The notes beneath the pieces were generated by a model. It saw only the letters and a list, made by a program, of their open reading frames with translations. It did not search any database and was not told the origin of the DNA. This document shows, piece after piece, positions 16,244 through 25,214 of a stretch of DNA of 64,000 bases. A program made the position numbers and the translations under genes. This DNA is from Candidatus Melainabacteria bacterium (lineage in GTDB: Bacteria; Cyanobacteriota; Vampirovibrionia; Obscuribacterales; Obscuribacteraceae). Positions within the stretch are counted from its first letter, which is position 1. Each line of letters opens with the position of its first letter. The stretch is taken from NCBI GenBank assembly GCA_017307165.1, contig JAFKGK010000002.1, forward strand, positions 186,001-250,000. Direction: 5' to 3'.

Positions 16244-17952
16244 CTGGCAGCACTTGCCTGGAGTGCTGCCAATCTCTCTTGCATCGCCTTTAGAGGCGTC
16301 ATATCAGAGCGAGTCGTAGCGATCTCTATGCCCTTACGATAGTTGGCGATGGCATCCTCAATGCGGCCTACGCCTTCCAGTGATTTGCCGTACTCCAGAT
16401 AGGCCACTGTATGCGATGGCTTGATCCGCAGCGCTTTTTCTAGATAGGGCAGGGCTGATTGCCACTGTCCTAGATTGTTGTGTGCCGATCCCATGCCGTG
16501 GTTGGCAAAAAGATCGTCCTCGTCAATGGCCAGGACCTGCTCAAACATGCTCATGCGCTCGCGTGACTCGCTTATCATCGCTTGTTCTTGCTCTTTGGCC
16601 TGTTCAAGAGCCGAATTTTCGGCTTCTTTCTTTGCCTTAGCCATGTCAGCTTCACGTGCAGCGAGTCTCATCCTGATTGCCATCGAATCGGCAAGCGCAG
16701 CTTCTGCTTTTTCTTTATCACCAATCTGGAGATAGAAGACCGATAGGTTGGCGCAGGCCATGACCGATTGCGGATCGATCTCTAAAAGCCTTTGCATCAA
16801 CTCTATGGCTGGCTTTACGCGATCCGTCTTGGCCAGAACCACTCCTAGAGACTCCAGGGCTTCGGTCTGATCTGGGTGAGTCGCCAGCACCGATCTCAAA
16901 GTAGATTCGGCAATGTCGACCTTGCCATCAGTAAAGGCTCGCTGCGCTCTCTCGATCATTTGACCTATATGATCCCTGTGAGAAAGGATCGGAGCAAAAG
17001 GCTGAGGCAAGAGTCTTATCCATGCCTCGTAGATGGTGTCATACATGGCAAAACTGATTGGCGCCGAAATGGTGAGCCAGTCTCTCTTTATGTGCGCAAA
17101 GCAACGGCCTGAGCTGCGATCCAAAGAGCTTATGCGGCCAATCTGTTGCTTTGTGTTTTGATCGTAGATGGCAACAGGCAATCGATCTATTTGATCTGGA
17201 TTAGACGGATCGATTGGGCATTTTTCTTTGTCAAAGTCGATTATTTCGATGCCGACGATCCGGCTCGCTGGGGCACCATTGGCCTTGATACGCGCTATGA
17301 CTTCTTGACCTTGATAGCAGCCCTTGTCATAACTGATAGCTGGATCATCCAGGCCCAGGTCTACAATCAAGTCCGTGCTGTCGATGTCCCTACCCCAGAC
17401 CAGTATGCCTTGCTGGATGCGGCTAGATTGATCTAATACGCCGATTGCTGAGGTATTGTCTAAAAGCTGTCCTAGATCTGGGTCGTCTGGTAGTGCTGCG
17501 TATACAAAGACGGCTGGTATAGGCCCAGGCATGATGAGCGCCAGATTTTGACTGTCTTGTCCCCAGACCAACGCGCTTATGTCGTCTTTATCTGTTAGCA
17601 TGCCGACCGGGACTGATACATTGGCAAGATCGCTATAGATACAATCTCCGCTCAAATAAATCAGCTTGCCTGTAAGTGGCTCTATAGTCACCTGGTCTGC
17701 AAAAAGAAAGCGATCGAGGTGCTCGCAAATCGGCTGTATCATATTTTTTTGCGCCAATATGATAAAGCGATCCGCCTCGAGGCAGTAGAGGCGAAAATAA
17801 GCAACGAGGTGAGCCTTGCGGTCGGTGAGCGCACTCACCTGACTTTGAAGCTCACCCAGTCGACTTATATTGCTGGTTGTCTGTGCTTGCAAAAATCTGG
17901 CGGCATCTCGCCCCCTGACCTGTATCAAGGCGTAGTCCAGACCAGCACTCAA
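16240..17952 (-). CDS. ygfZ: YgfZ/GcvT-like folate-binding protein fused to C-terminal TPR domain
   Basis: Protein of 570 aa. Residues 1 to about 310 match the YgfZ/CAF17 fold, including the diagnostic KGCYQGQE near residues 209-216, whose cysteine is essential in E. coli YgfZ. That family uses folate to help assemble or repair certain Fe-S enzymes. Residues about 330-570 hold several TPR units separated by a lysine/glutamate-rich, coiled-coil-like stretch. YgfZ proteins are normally about 330 aa without TPRs, so this is an unusual fusion. It lies 6 bp downstream of an A-type Fe-S carrier, which supports an Fe-S role. The TPR half may recruit client enzymes. Confidence 0.85.
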   Translation of the reverse strand: MSAGLDYALIQVRGRDAARFLQAQTTSNISRLGELQSQVSALTDRKAHLVAYFRLYCLEADRFIILAQKNMIQPICEHLDRFLFADQVTIEPLTGKLIYLSGDCIYSDLANVSVPVGMLTDKDDISALVWGQDSQNLALIMPGPIPAVFVYAALPDDPDLGQLLDNTSAIGVLDQSSRIQQGILVWGRDIDSTDLIVDLGLDDPAISYDKGCYQGQEVIARIKANGAPASRIVGIEIIDFDKEKCPIDPSNPDQIDRLPVAIYDQNTKQQIGRISSLDRSSGRCFAHIKRDWLTISAPISFAMYDTIYEAWIRLLPQPFAPILSHRDHIGQMIERAQRAFTDGKVDIAESTLRSVLATHPDQTEALESLGVVLAKTDRVKPAIELMQRLLEIDPQSVMACANLSVFYLQIGDKEKAEAALADSMAIRMRLAAREADMAKAKKEAENSALEQAKEQEQAMISESRERMSMFEQVLAIDEDDLFANHGMGSAHNNLGQWQSALPYLEKALRIKPSHTVAYLEYGKSLEGVGRIEDAIANYRKGIEIATTRSDMTPLKAMQERLAALQASAAR

Positions 17953-17958
17953 TCTAGA

Positions 17959-18312
17959 TTAGACCGAAAAGCTATTGCCGCAACCGCAGCTGCCCTTGGC
18001 TTGAGGATTTTTGATGACAAAACCCTGACCGTTGAGTCCAGATTGAAAATCTAGCATAGTGCCCTTGAGATAGATGGCGCTCTTTGGATCGATGAAGATC
18101 TTGACGCCATGCGCTTCTACAATATGGTCCTTTTCTTGGGCATTGTCAAAGGACATGCCGTAAGACATGCCTGAGCATCCGCCGCCTCTGATCTCCATGC
18201 GTAGACCTTGCTTGGGCTCTTTTTCTTCTTGCAGCAATCGCTTTACCTCGACAGCAGCCGCCTCGGTAACAGTTACGACGGTGGTTTCGCTGGTTGTGGC
18301 TGTGTCTGCCAT
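17959..18312 (-). CDS. A-type iron-sulfur carrier (HesB/IscA/ErpA family)
   Basis: Protein of 117 aa with the three conserved cysteines of the family: one in GGGCSGMSYG and two in the C-terminal CGCG. It binds Fe-S clusters or iron and passes them to apo-proteins. ATG at 18312 (MADTATTSE) is chosen because GAGAGG lies about 10 nt upstream and the family start aligns; the frame is open further to 18390. It is immediately followed by the ygfZ-TPR gene, so the pair forms a small Fe-S maturation unit. Sequence alone does not separate IscA, SufA and ErpA. Confidence 0.92.
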   Translation of the reverse strand: MADTATTSETTVVTVTEAAAVEVKRLLQEEKEPKQGLRMEIRGGGCSGMSYGMSFDNAQEKDHIVEAHGVKIFIDPKSAIYLKGTMLDFQSGLNGQGFVIKNPQAKGSCGCGNSFSV

Positions 18313-18376
18313 GATAGATACACCTCTCGGAGCAATTAAAATTATAGGTACAAGGGATATGATAACAAAAAAGGCT

Positions 18377-18949
18377 TCAAAAGGCCTCAAATACTACTTG
18401 TGCCATCTCTGATAAGAGTTTGAAAGCTTCTCTGCATACGTCCAGGTCTAGATCATCAAAAGCTGTAGGCTGCTGCATCACTACCCCCTGCGGTATCCGC
18501 ACGTGCAATTCGGTAAAGCCGGTGTATTCGTGCAAACTTTCGAGTCTGTCTATCATGCCCGGGTAGAGGATCAAACGTTGTGCTTTGGCCATATCATCAG
18601 AAATGGCGATAAAAGCCCCGTCAAAGCGTTTGTTGTTGATTTCCTTGCCCTTATTGTCAAAGAGGAGGAGACGGCCGAGGGTCTGGAGCCATCCTCTAGT
18701 GATGCGAGGAGCGATGGTCAGGTTTAGAGTCGAGTCGGTCTTGCTCTTGGCCTGGTGCAGAATGTCTGTCTCGATAAAATAGGTGACGCCAAAAGGAAAT
18801 TGAGTCTTGATAGCTTCGAGCGTAGCTGGAAAGCCGAGGATAGCGCCTTTTACTGCAATCTCCACCCGACCATCCGGCGGCAGTTGCTTGCCCTCGATAA
18901 TCTCACAGAGACCTTTGACGATCAAATCGCGATCAGTTGGGAGCGACAT
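18377..18949 (-). CDS. Conserved hypothetical protein, 190 aa
   Basis: I do not recognise the family. The protein is soluble, with no signal peptide or membrane segment, and mixed alpha/beta in character. The preferred start, ATG at 18949 (MSLPTDRDL), overlaps the end of the upstream TPR gene by 17 bp; an ATG at 19018 is also in frame. The final residues lie 65 bp before the start of the Fe-S carrier. Its position between a TPR protein and Fe-S genes suggests co-transcription, but no function can be given. Confidence 0.7.
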   Translation of the reverse strand: MSLPTDRDLIVKGLCEIIEGKQLPPDGRVEIAVKGAILGFPATLEAIKTQFPFGVTYFIETDILHQAKSKTDSTLNLTIAPRITRGWLQTLGRLLLFDNKGKEINNKRFDGAFIAISDDMAKAQRLILYPGMIDRLESLHEYTGFTELHVRIPQGVVMQQPTAFDDLDLDVCREAFKLLSEMAQVVFEAF

Positions 18950-20003
18950 TGCCGTACCCGGCCGGTTTGAGATCGTCTTGAGCTCCGCTTTCCGCGCCGC
19001 CTTCTGCAGGCTGTGCACCGCCGAATGGTTGGAAAACCCTCATCTTCTGGTTCTGGCCGGCTTTTTCTTCGGCCTTATCACCTGGTTTATCGTTTGCCTT
19101 GTCGTCCGATTTATTTTTTTTGCCAAACTTGCCCAGACCAAATTTGATGCCGCCATTGCCTTTTTTAGCTGCTTTCTCTTCTTTTTCGCGTTTTTGCTTT
19201 TCTTCTTCGCTTTCTTCAACCTTGACTGGTTTCTCTTTCAAAGTCTCAAGGCGCGAACGTCTAAAAATGCCGTCTTCTTTGCGGAAAGCATTGCTGATAG
19301 CCAATAGTTGCTTGCGAGCTTCTCTGGCTGTTTCGCTCTCGGGCTCTATTTCGACGAAGCGGGTCAGCATGACTTCAGCTTGTGCCGGGTGTTTCATTTT
19401 GTTGAGCAATGATCCCAGCCGATAATAGGCCTCACCCATATCTGGAGCCATTTCGATGGATTTCCAGTAGTTGGAGAGAGCCTCGTCAAACTTGCTCTCC
19501 GACTCATAAGCAGTGCCCATATTAAAATAAGCCGATGCAAAGCGTGGATTGAGTTCTAGTGCGCGTTTCCATTTTTCGATGGCGGCGTCAAATTGTTTGC
19601 GAGCATACAAAACCGAAGCCAGGCCATTGAGCGAGGTGGCTCTATCAGGTTTTAGTGCCAGTGCTTTATCAAAAGCCTCTGTCGCCTTTAGGTAATTTTT
19701 TTGGGCCGTGTAGATCAATCCAAGGTTGCTATAGGCCTGCTCCAGACGATCATCCTTGGCTAGTGCGGCCTGGTATTCTTCGATGGCCTTGTTGAGAAAA
19801 CCAGCATGATGTAAATCCAGGCCTTTGTTGTAATGCTTGACTGCTTCAGGGTTATAGGGCTGACGGCTAGGCTTGGCTTGATCTTGAGCCATTACACTTG
19901 AGCCAAAGCTGGCAACGATCTGCGAAAAGCAGGCGGCTGGCAGCATGACGCTTGCAAAGATGCGATTTAGATTGATTTGAGATCTCAACATGACTTCTTT
20001 CAT
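18933..20003 (-). CDS. Secreted or membrane-anchored TPR protein, 356 aa
   Basis: An N-terminal hydrophobic segment (residues 14-38, ending in SSVMAQDQ) looks like a signal peptide or anchor. Residues about 50-220 hold at least five TPR units (for example YNKGLDLHHAGFLNKAIEEY and AYSNLGLIYTAQKNYLKATE). The C-terminal third is very rich in lysine and glutamate and low in complexity. It probably scaffolds proteins in the periplasm. Its 3' end overlaps the next gene by 17 bp. It is one of several TPR proteins in this leftward run, and its precise partner is unknown. Confidence 0.85.
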   Translation of the reverse strand: MKEVMLRSQINLNRIFASVMLPAACFSQIVASFGSSVMAQDQAKPSRQPYNPEAVKHYNKGLDLHHAGFLNKAIEEYQAALAKDDRLEQAYSNLGLIYTAQKNYLKATEAFDKALALKPDRATSLNGLASVLYARKQFDAAIEKWKRALELNPRFASAYFNMGTAYESESKFDEALSNYWKSIEMAPDMGEAYYRLGSLLNKMKHPAQAEVMLTRFVEIEPESETAREARKQLLAISNAFRKEDGIFRRSRLETLKEKPVKVEESEEEKQKREKEEKAAKKGNGGIKFGLGKFGKKNKSDDKANDKPGDKAEEKAGQNQKMRVFQPFGGAQPAEGGAESGAQDDLKPAGYGNVAPN

Positions 20004-20021
20004 ACTCTGCTAGATGGCATA

Positions 20022-20468
20022 TTATAACCCTTTGCCGTCTAGCAAGGCTTGAAGGGCAGCCTGATAACCATAGGTCCCGAGGCCGATTATGACACCATTG
20101 GCAATGTCACTTAGATAGCTATGCTGTCTGTACTTTTCGCGAGCATAGACGTTAGAAATATGCACTTCGATAAAGGGCAGGGCGGTGGCAGCCAGGGCAT
20201 CACGCAAGGCTATCGAGGTATGGCCGTAAGCTCCGGGATTGATGATGATCGCATCCATTCTGTTGGCTGCATCAAATCTGGCCTTTTGGATGATCTCGAC
20301 TATTTCTCCCTCATGATTGCTCTGCTTGCAAACCAGCGTGGCTCCCTTGCTGGAGGCGATGGATATAAGTCTATTGCAGATATCATCTAGGGTCTCGGCT
20401 CCGTAGATCTCAGGCTCTCTGTGACCGAGGAGATTGAGATTGGGCCCGTTGACAAGCAATATCTTCAA
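20022..20468 (-). CDS. aroQ: 3-dehydroquinate dehydratase, type II
   Basis: Converts 3-dehydroquinate to 3-dehydroshikimate in the shikimate pathway. Type II motifs are all present: NGPNLNLLG at the N-terminus, the catalytic tyrosine in [18 protein letters not shown] and [11 protein letters not shown]. The start is taken as TTG at 20468, two bases after the stop of the preceding gene, giving 148 aa, the usual length. The in-frame ATG at 20522 would add 18 basic residues not seen in the family. Together with aroK about 700 bp upstream in the same run, it links this block to aromatic amino acid synthesis. Confidence 0.93.
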   Translation of the reverse strand: MKILLVNGPNLNLLGHREPEIYGAETLDDICNRLISIASSKGATLVCKQSNHEGEIVEIIQKARFDAANRMDAIIINPGAYGHTSIALRDALAATALPFIEVHISNVYAREKYRQHSYLSDIANGVIIGLGTYGYQAALQALLDGKGL

Positions 20469-20470
20469 GA

Positions 20471-21100
20471 TTAGAGACCGGCTTTTTCTTCGGCATCGAG
20501 TTCGAGGGCTTCCATAGCGCATTGTGCCTCGACCAAAAATGGATCGTTGCGCACCAAAAGGCGTTCTTGCTTGATCAATTGCAGCATCTGCCCAAGTAAA
20601 TCACGCATGGAAATTACGCCGTTGCCAAAGGCGGCTTCTTCGGCGATGACAAAGGAGCAGGATGCAAGCAATACTCGGCCTTCGACGGCACGTAGCTCTT
20701 TGCTATTGAGGATCTCGTTGAGCAAGTCTGGATCTGCCTTGCTCTCCATGATCAAACCACGACAAAATACAACCACACTGTTGAGCAGACCTTTGCTGCG
20801 TTCTTCGGGCAGGCTTGCTGCGGCGCGTATGAGATTGAGGCGGTTGCCTGCGTCGCCGAGCGATTCGGCAGAGTCCACCAGGTTGCGGACCTGGTTGGCT
20901 TTTGTATTAAACTGGCGTCGCAGCTCGTTTTCGGCAACACTCGATATAGGCTTGGTGGCAGCGTCAAATCGCTTGTCGTAATAATCCTGCACGTGCTGGC
21001 GCTTTAGCTCGACTCCCAGAGGCATGAGCTCCATAAAAATGGACTCGAGGCCCTCGAGTTGGGATTGCAGATACATCAATTCGTCTTGGGTGACTGACAA
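20471..21100 (-). CDS. Hypothetical helical protein, 209 aa
   Basis: Unrecognised. The protein is soluble and predicted mostly helical. It starts at TTG 21100, supported by AAGGGG 7 nt upstream. No motifs or membrane segments are visible. It sits between aroK and aroQ, separated by about 40 bp and 2 bp, so it is almost certainly co-transcribed with them; whether it has any role in the shikimate pathway is unknown. Confidence 0.8.
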   Translation of the reverse strand: MSVTQDELMYLQSQLEGLESIFMELMPLGVELKRQHVQDYYDKRFDAATKPISSVAENELRRQFNTKANQVRNLVDSAESLGDAGNRLNLIRAAASLPEERSKGLLNSVVVFCRGLIMESKADPDLLNEILNSKELRAVEGRVLLASCSFVIAEEAAFGNGVISMRDLLGQMLQLIKQERLLVRNDPFLVEAQCAMEALELDAEEKAGL

Positions 21101-21142
21101 TTTGAGCCCCTTTGCAGCTGTCGCCAGAATATGCAGATGATT

Positions 21143-21748
21143 TTAGCAAAGATGCTTGTCGGCTAACAACGCCTTGAGGTCCGCACGGGCTTCTTCGAGA
21201 TTTTTGCCTTCGGTATCCAGGGAGATCTCGGCTTGCTCATATATTGTCCGACGGTTGGAGAGCAGGGTCTGTATCCTGGCGGTGAGCTTCTTTGCATCAT
21301 CAAAGCCCTCGCCTTGGACCGCTTGAGCCAGCATTGGTCGTTTGCCCTGAGAGCCCGAGTCCATTTTTTTGCTGATCTCCTCGCCAATCTCTAATTGGAT
21401 CCGCTCTGCCAGGGTCTTTGGGCTGGCAAAGAGATAGATAGTACATCCAAGATTTTTGAGCCTGTCCATATTGCCTGGTGCTATGGGTAAGCCACCACCG
21501 GTGGCAACCACCACTGGTGCATCAAAATGGGTGGTCTCCAGCAGATTGAGGATATCTGCCTCCAATTTTCTAAAATGACTCTCGCCAAAACGGTCGAATA
21601 TTTGAGCGATGGACATGCCCGCCCGTGACTTGATCATGTCGTCTGTGTCTAGTTGCCTGAGCTTGTAATCACGCGCGAGAGCACGGGATAGACTGGTCTT
21701 GCCCGAGGCAGATGGACCTACGAGGATGAGATGGCGTCTGACTGTCAA
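21143..21748 (-). CDS. aroK: Shikimate kinase
   Basis: Phosphorylates shikimate with ATP. Walker A GPSASGKT (residues 11-18), DTDD (35-38, shikimate and Mg2+ binding), FRKLE and the GGG loop (GGGLPIAPG) are present. A glycine/serine/lysine-rich insertion (KKMDSGSQGKRPML) lengthens the lid region, bringing the protein to 201 aa against about 170-180 for typical AroK. The start is TTG at 21748, one base after the stop of the preceding TPR gene; no ATG lies before the Walker motif in frame. Confidence 0.93.
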   Translation of the reverse strand: MTVRRHLILVGPSASGKTSLSRALARDYKLRQLDTDDMIKSRAGMSIAQIFDRFGESHFRKLEADILNLLETTHFDAPVVVATGGGLPIAPGNMDRLKNLGCTIYLFASPKTLAERIQLEIGEEISKKMDSGSQGKRPMLAQAVQGEGFDDAKKLTARIQTLLSNRRTIYEQAEISLDTEGKNLEEARADLKALLADKHLC

Positions 21749-21749
21749 C

Positions 21750-23168
21750 TTAGCTCTCGGTACGTACCTGAATCCTCTTGATCGCGCGAGGGCCCTGACT
21801 CTTTTGTAGACTGTCGATTTGGCTGTGGCAGTCTATCAAGGCAGGATTGAGAGCGATTGCTTTTTTAAACTCGCTTATGGCCTGGGCCTTTTCGTTGAGC
21901 TTTTTGTAGGCCAGTCCCAGCCCATAATGCGCCGATGCGAGATTGGGATCGAGAGAGAGTGCTTCTTCGTATTTGTCTATGGCTTCTTGGGTTTGTCCGC
22001 AATTGGCATAGATCGAGGCTATATTGTTGTGAGCCGCTGCCATCTGAGGATTAAGCTCGACTGCTCTTTGAAAGAGCATCATGGCGTCTTGGCTCTGATT
22101 GAGCTGAAAATAGGCATTGCCCAGATTGAATGCCGTGACTGCATCTTTGCCGTCGAGCTTGAGTGCTTTTTTAAATTCTTCGATGGCTTCTTTGGTGCGT
22201 GCGCGATTTTGATAGACGATACCGAGCTGGGCGTGGGTGGAGGCCTTGGTCGGGTTGAGCAAAGCAGCCTTTTTGAGCTCTTGTATGGCCATAAAGCTAT
22301 TATTGGTCATGAGGCCGATTTTGCCGAGTTCTTCGTGTGGCTCAGCCAGTTGGGGATTGATCGCCTGGATGCTGCGCAGATGTGCAGTCGCCTCTGGCAG
22401 TCGGCCGACTTGCATGAGCGCCTTGGCTTGAGCGAGCAAGGCTATAGCTTGTTGATTGGGCTTTGCGCTCTGGACCTTGGTTGCGATCTCATTGCGTGCA
22501 ACCATGGGGCCGGCACCAATGACGATATCACGATTGAGCTCATTGAGCTGTGCCACTACCCGTGATTGCTCGCCTAATTTTTCAAAGACGCGAGCTAGAT
22601 TGCTGTGTGCTGCAGAGAGCTCGATCTCTGCTTGAGAGATGGATAGTATGATGTTGTTGGTGGTGGCTGAAGGGCCGTTGGCATTGGCTTTTGCATCATC
22701 AAGCTGCTTGGATAGGGTCTGCAGATTGATTCGTGAGAGCTCGATGGCCTTTTTAAAATTTTGGGCTGCTTCATTCATCTGGCCCATTTCTGCATACAAA
22801 AGACCCAGACGATTGTAGTTGACCGGATTATCCGGAGACTTGCGGATGTTCTGATTGAGGCTATCCACAGCTCCAGCTACGAGAGCGACTGTATTGATAT
22901 TGCCTGTGCTGCGTGCTTGCGCGGGCACTAGCTGCTCGTTTTCTGAAATGGCAGGCTTGTCGATCTGTGCGTGGGCGCCTTGTGGTGAGAACGGCTTGAG
23001 GATGTTTGCAAATTTGAAGTCTAATCCCTGACCCTTGTCTTTTAGTACAGCCATCGTGATGGGAACGGTGATGGCCATGGTGCCACCGATAAAGAGCAGT
23101 AACAGGATATTGGTGCTCTTGCGGCTACCGGATGAGAGTCTATTTGCAATTTGACTTGTACTCGCCAA
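21750..23168 (-). CDS. Membrane-anchored TPR protein, 472 aa
   Basis: A single N-terminal hydrophobic helix (residues 19-40) anchors a long periplasmic TPR domain. About eight consecutive TPR units fill residues 95-455 (for example YNRLGLLYAEMGQMNEAAQN and AHYGLGLAYKKLNEKAQA). The start appears to be TTG at 23168; a GGAA stretch lies upstream. It sits directly between the Lpt genes and aroK. A TPR scaffold next to an envelope transport system could help assemble it, but this is inferred from position only. Confidence 0.85.
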   Translation of the reverse strand: MASTSQIANRLSSGSRKSTNILLLLFIGGTMAITVPITMAVLKDKGQGLDFKFANILKPFSPQGAHAQIDKPAISENEQLVPAQARSTGNINTVALVAGAVDSLNQNIRKSPDNPVNYNRLGLLYAEMGQMNEAAQNFKKAIELSRINLQTLSKQLDDAKANANGPSATTNNIILSISQAEIELSAAHSNLARVFEKLGEQSRVVAQLNELNRDIVIGAGPMVARNEIATKVQSAKPNQQAIALLAQAKALMQVGRLPEATAHLRSIQAINPQLAEPHEELGKIGLMTNNSFMAIQELKKAALLNPTKASTHAQLGIVYQNRARTKEAIEEFKKALKLDGKDAVTAFNLGNAYFQLNQSQDAMMLFQRAVELNPQMAAAHNNIASIYANCGQTQEAIDKYEEALSLDPNLASAHYGLGLAYKKLNEKAQAISEFKKAIALNPALIDCHSQIDSLQKSQGPRAIKRIQVRTES

Positions 23169-23325
23169 TTTTTTCGATTCCGGTAGTGCTGTATCTACGT
23201 AAAAGCCTTATCGAGGCTATGCTGACGGTGTTTTGTCACACCTGGCACAGATCCAGATTAAGGCCGTGTCACGAGCTAGTCAATGCGGTTTTTACGCATT
23301 GCAAAGACCAATATTTGTTAAGCGT

Positions 23326-24426
23326 CTATTTTGCCTTGAAATACAGGATGATCATGCCCAGGGTACCAATACAGATATTTGGCAACCAGGCGGCAAGCAT
23401 GGGCGGTATACGACCGGCGTCACCCATGGCGCCCGAGGTCGATTGCAAGACGTAATAAAGAAAGACCACTACGGCCGAATAAATCAGACCTAGATTGGAG
23501 CGAGAACGTCTAGCCATGAGACCCAGTGGTGCTCCGGCCAGGGCTACGATCAAGCAGGCCAGGGGTTGGGCGACCTTTTGGTAATAACGCACCAATAAGT
23601 CGTTGGACACAGCATTGCCAGCCTTGAGATTTTCGAGGTGCTGGCCAAGTTGAAACATGTTCATTTCTTTTGGGGCGATTATGCCAGTATCAAGGGTCTT
23701 TTGCACCTTGTTGAGTCCAGGGATCTTAAGCGTCTCAAATTTGACGATGCGAGCAAGATCAGAAGTCGGATCGAGTACATAGGTGCGGCCCTTGTTGAGC
23801 AGCCATTCGCCATTGAGAAACTTGCCGTTATTGGCCATGATGATCTGAGTCATCTTGGGACGGGTAAAGTCCAGGATGATGATATCGGCCAGGTCTCGTC
23901 CCGAGTAATAGCCCACATAAAACACCCGGTCCAGAGTCAGGTCCTTTTTTCTCTCCATATAGGTAAAATTGGCCTGGCCGCTCGGGAGTTCGGCATGATA
24001 CATGGCATAAAACTCGAGCTTTTTGCTGGTCACTGAGGCATTAGGCACGATAAATTCGTTTACGCAAAACGACGCCAGACTGGTCATGAGACCAAACATC
24101 AGAGGCGCCACCATGATGCGATAAAAGCTCACGCCGGTGGTGCGCAGGGCGATGATCTCGGAGTCACCGGATAGACGGTTAAAGACCAGGAGGGTACCGA
24201 GCAAGACCCCGATGGGGATGGTCATGACGATGACTTCGGGCAAGTGCAGGCCGAGGATGGTCAAAGCCGTCTGCAGAGGCACGCCGGATCGCATGACGAG
24301 GTTAAAGATAGTCTTGAGCTGTTCTGCACCAAACCACACGCCGGTGACGATGCCGATACCAAAAAGCAGGGGCTGCCAAAACTCATTGGCAATGTAGCGG
24401 TCGAGGAGCTTCATCCCGGGGATCAT
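23326..24426 (-). CDS. lptG: LPS export permease, LptF/LptG family (YjgP/YjgQ)
   Basis: Protein of 366 aa with the family layout: three helices near residues 15-125, a large periplasmic beta-rich domain (about 130-270) and three C-terminal helices. The opening MKLLDRYIANEFWQPL and C-terminal QPLACLIVALAGAPLG are characteristic. With LptB it extracts lipopolysaccharide (or an analogous lipid) from the inner membrane. Only one permease gene is present, whereas E. coli uses an LptF-LptG heterodimer; a homodimer or a second gene elsewhere is possible, and the F versus G assignment is arbitrary. Its start overlaps the lptB stop (ATGA). Confidence 0.88.
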   Translation of the reverse strand: MIPGMKLLDRYIANEFWQPLLFGIGIVTGVWFGAEQLKTIFNLVMRSGVPLQTALTILGLHLPEVIVMTIPIGVLLGTLLVFNRLSGDSEIIALRTTGVSFYRIMVAPLMFGLMTSLASFCVNEFIVPNASVTSKKLEFYAMYHAELPSGQANFTYMERKKDLTLDRVFYVGYYSGRDLADIIILDFTRPKMTQIIMANNGKFLNGEWLLNKGRTYVLDPTSDLARIVKFETLKIPGLNKVQKTLDTGIIAPKEMNMFQLGQHLENLKAGNAVSNDLLVRYYQKVAQPLACLIVALAGAPLGLMARRSRSNLGLIYSAVVVFLYYVLQSTSGAMGDAGRIPPMLAAWLPNICIGTLGMIILYFKAK

Positions 24427-25193
24427 AGTACAAAGTCCTCGCCCAGATAATGTTTGCGTGCGACAGGGCTCTCGGCTACCTCATAAGAGGTGCCTGCAAC
24501 CAGGATCTTGCCGTGGTCGATCAGATAGGCGCGATCTGTGATCTTGAGCGTGGCTCGCGGGTTATGGTCGGTGATCAGGACGCCTAGTTGCCACTGGTCG
24601 CGTAAGCGTCTTATCAATCCCTGGATGTCGCCGATGGAGATAGGGTCGATACCAGTGAAAGGCTCGTCGAGGAGGATAAATTCGGGCTCTGCGGCCAGGC
24701 AGCGAGCCAACTCCAGCCTACGGCGCTCACCACCGGATAGCTGCATGGCGACTGTATCGTAGAGGTGCTCCAGTCCAAACTCCTGCAAGAGGTTGACGAT
24801 GCGTTGCTTGTGCTCGCGCGTAGGTATATTGCGCAATTCGAGCACCATGCGGATATTGTCGCCTACAGTGAGCTTGCGAAATATGGATGCTTCTTGTGGT
24901 AGATATCCGATCCCCATACGACTGCGTAGGTGGATAGCCAGATTGGTGATGTTTTTGCCACCAAGGGTGATGCGGCCTTTTTCGGGTTTGACCAGGCCGA
25001 GCACCATATCAAATGAAGTGGTCTTTCCAGCACCGTTACGTCCCAGAAGTCCCACTACTTCGCCTCGATTGAGGTGAAAGGAGACTCCATCCACAACTCG
25101 CCTGCCTGCATAAGACTTTTGCAGGCTTTCGATCAAGAGGGTCTTGGTAGTTGTGGACTGAGGGATTAGTTTTTGGGCCGCGGTCATGAGCAA
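24423..25193 (-). CDS. lptB: LPS export ABC transporter ATPase
   Basis: Cytoplasmic ATPase with Walker A GRNGAGKTT, Q-loop LPQEAS, signature LSGGERRR, Walker B FILLDEPFTG and H-loop TDHN, in the LptB-specific context (GYLPQEASIFRKL, AGIDPIS-like). It powers the Lpt bridge. The frame begins at TTG 25193; ATG at 25187 is an equally good start behind AAGGA. It is placed between ostA/lptA and the permease, with overlap into the latter. Confidence 0.94.
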   Translation of the reverse strand: MLMTAAQKLIPQSTTTKTLLIESLQKSYAGRRVVDGVSFHLNRGEVVGLLGRNGAGKTTSFDMVLGLVKPEKGRITLGGKNITNLAIHLRSRMGIGYLPQEASIFRKLTVGDNIRMVLELRNIPTREHKQRIVNLLQEFGLEHLYDTVAMQLSGGERRRLELARCLAAEPEFILLDEPFTGIDPISIGDIQGLIRRLRDQWQLGVLITDHNPRATLKITDRAYLIDHGKILVAGTSYEVAESPVARKHYLGEDFVL

Positions 25194-25214
25194 AAAGGTC
25201 CTTATTTTTTATTT

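Noticed and set aside
23281-23301. Hairpin (CAATGCG/CGCATTG) downstream of the LPS permease as a terminator
   Set aside because: A 7-bp stem is present, but no T-tract follows on the leftward strand, so termination is not supported.
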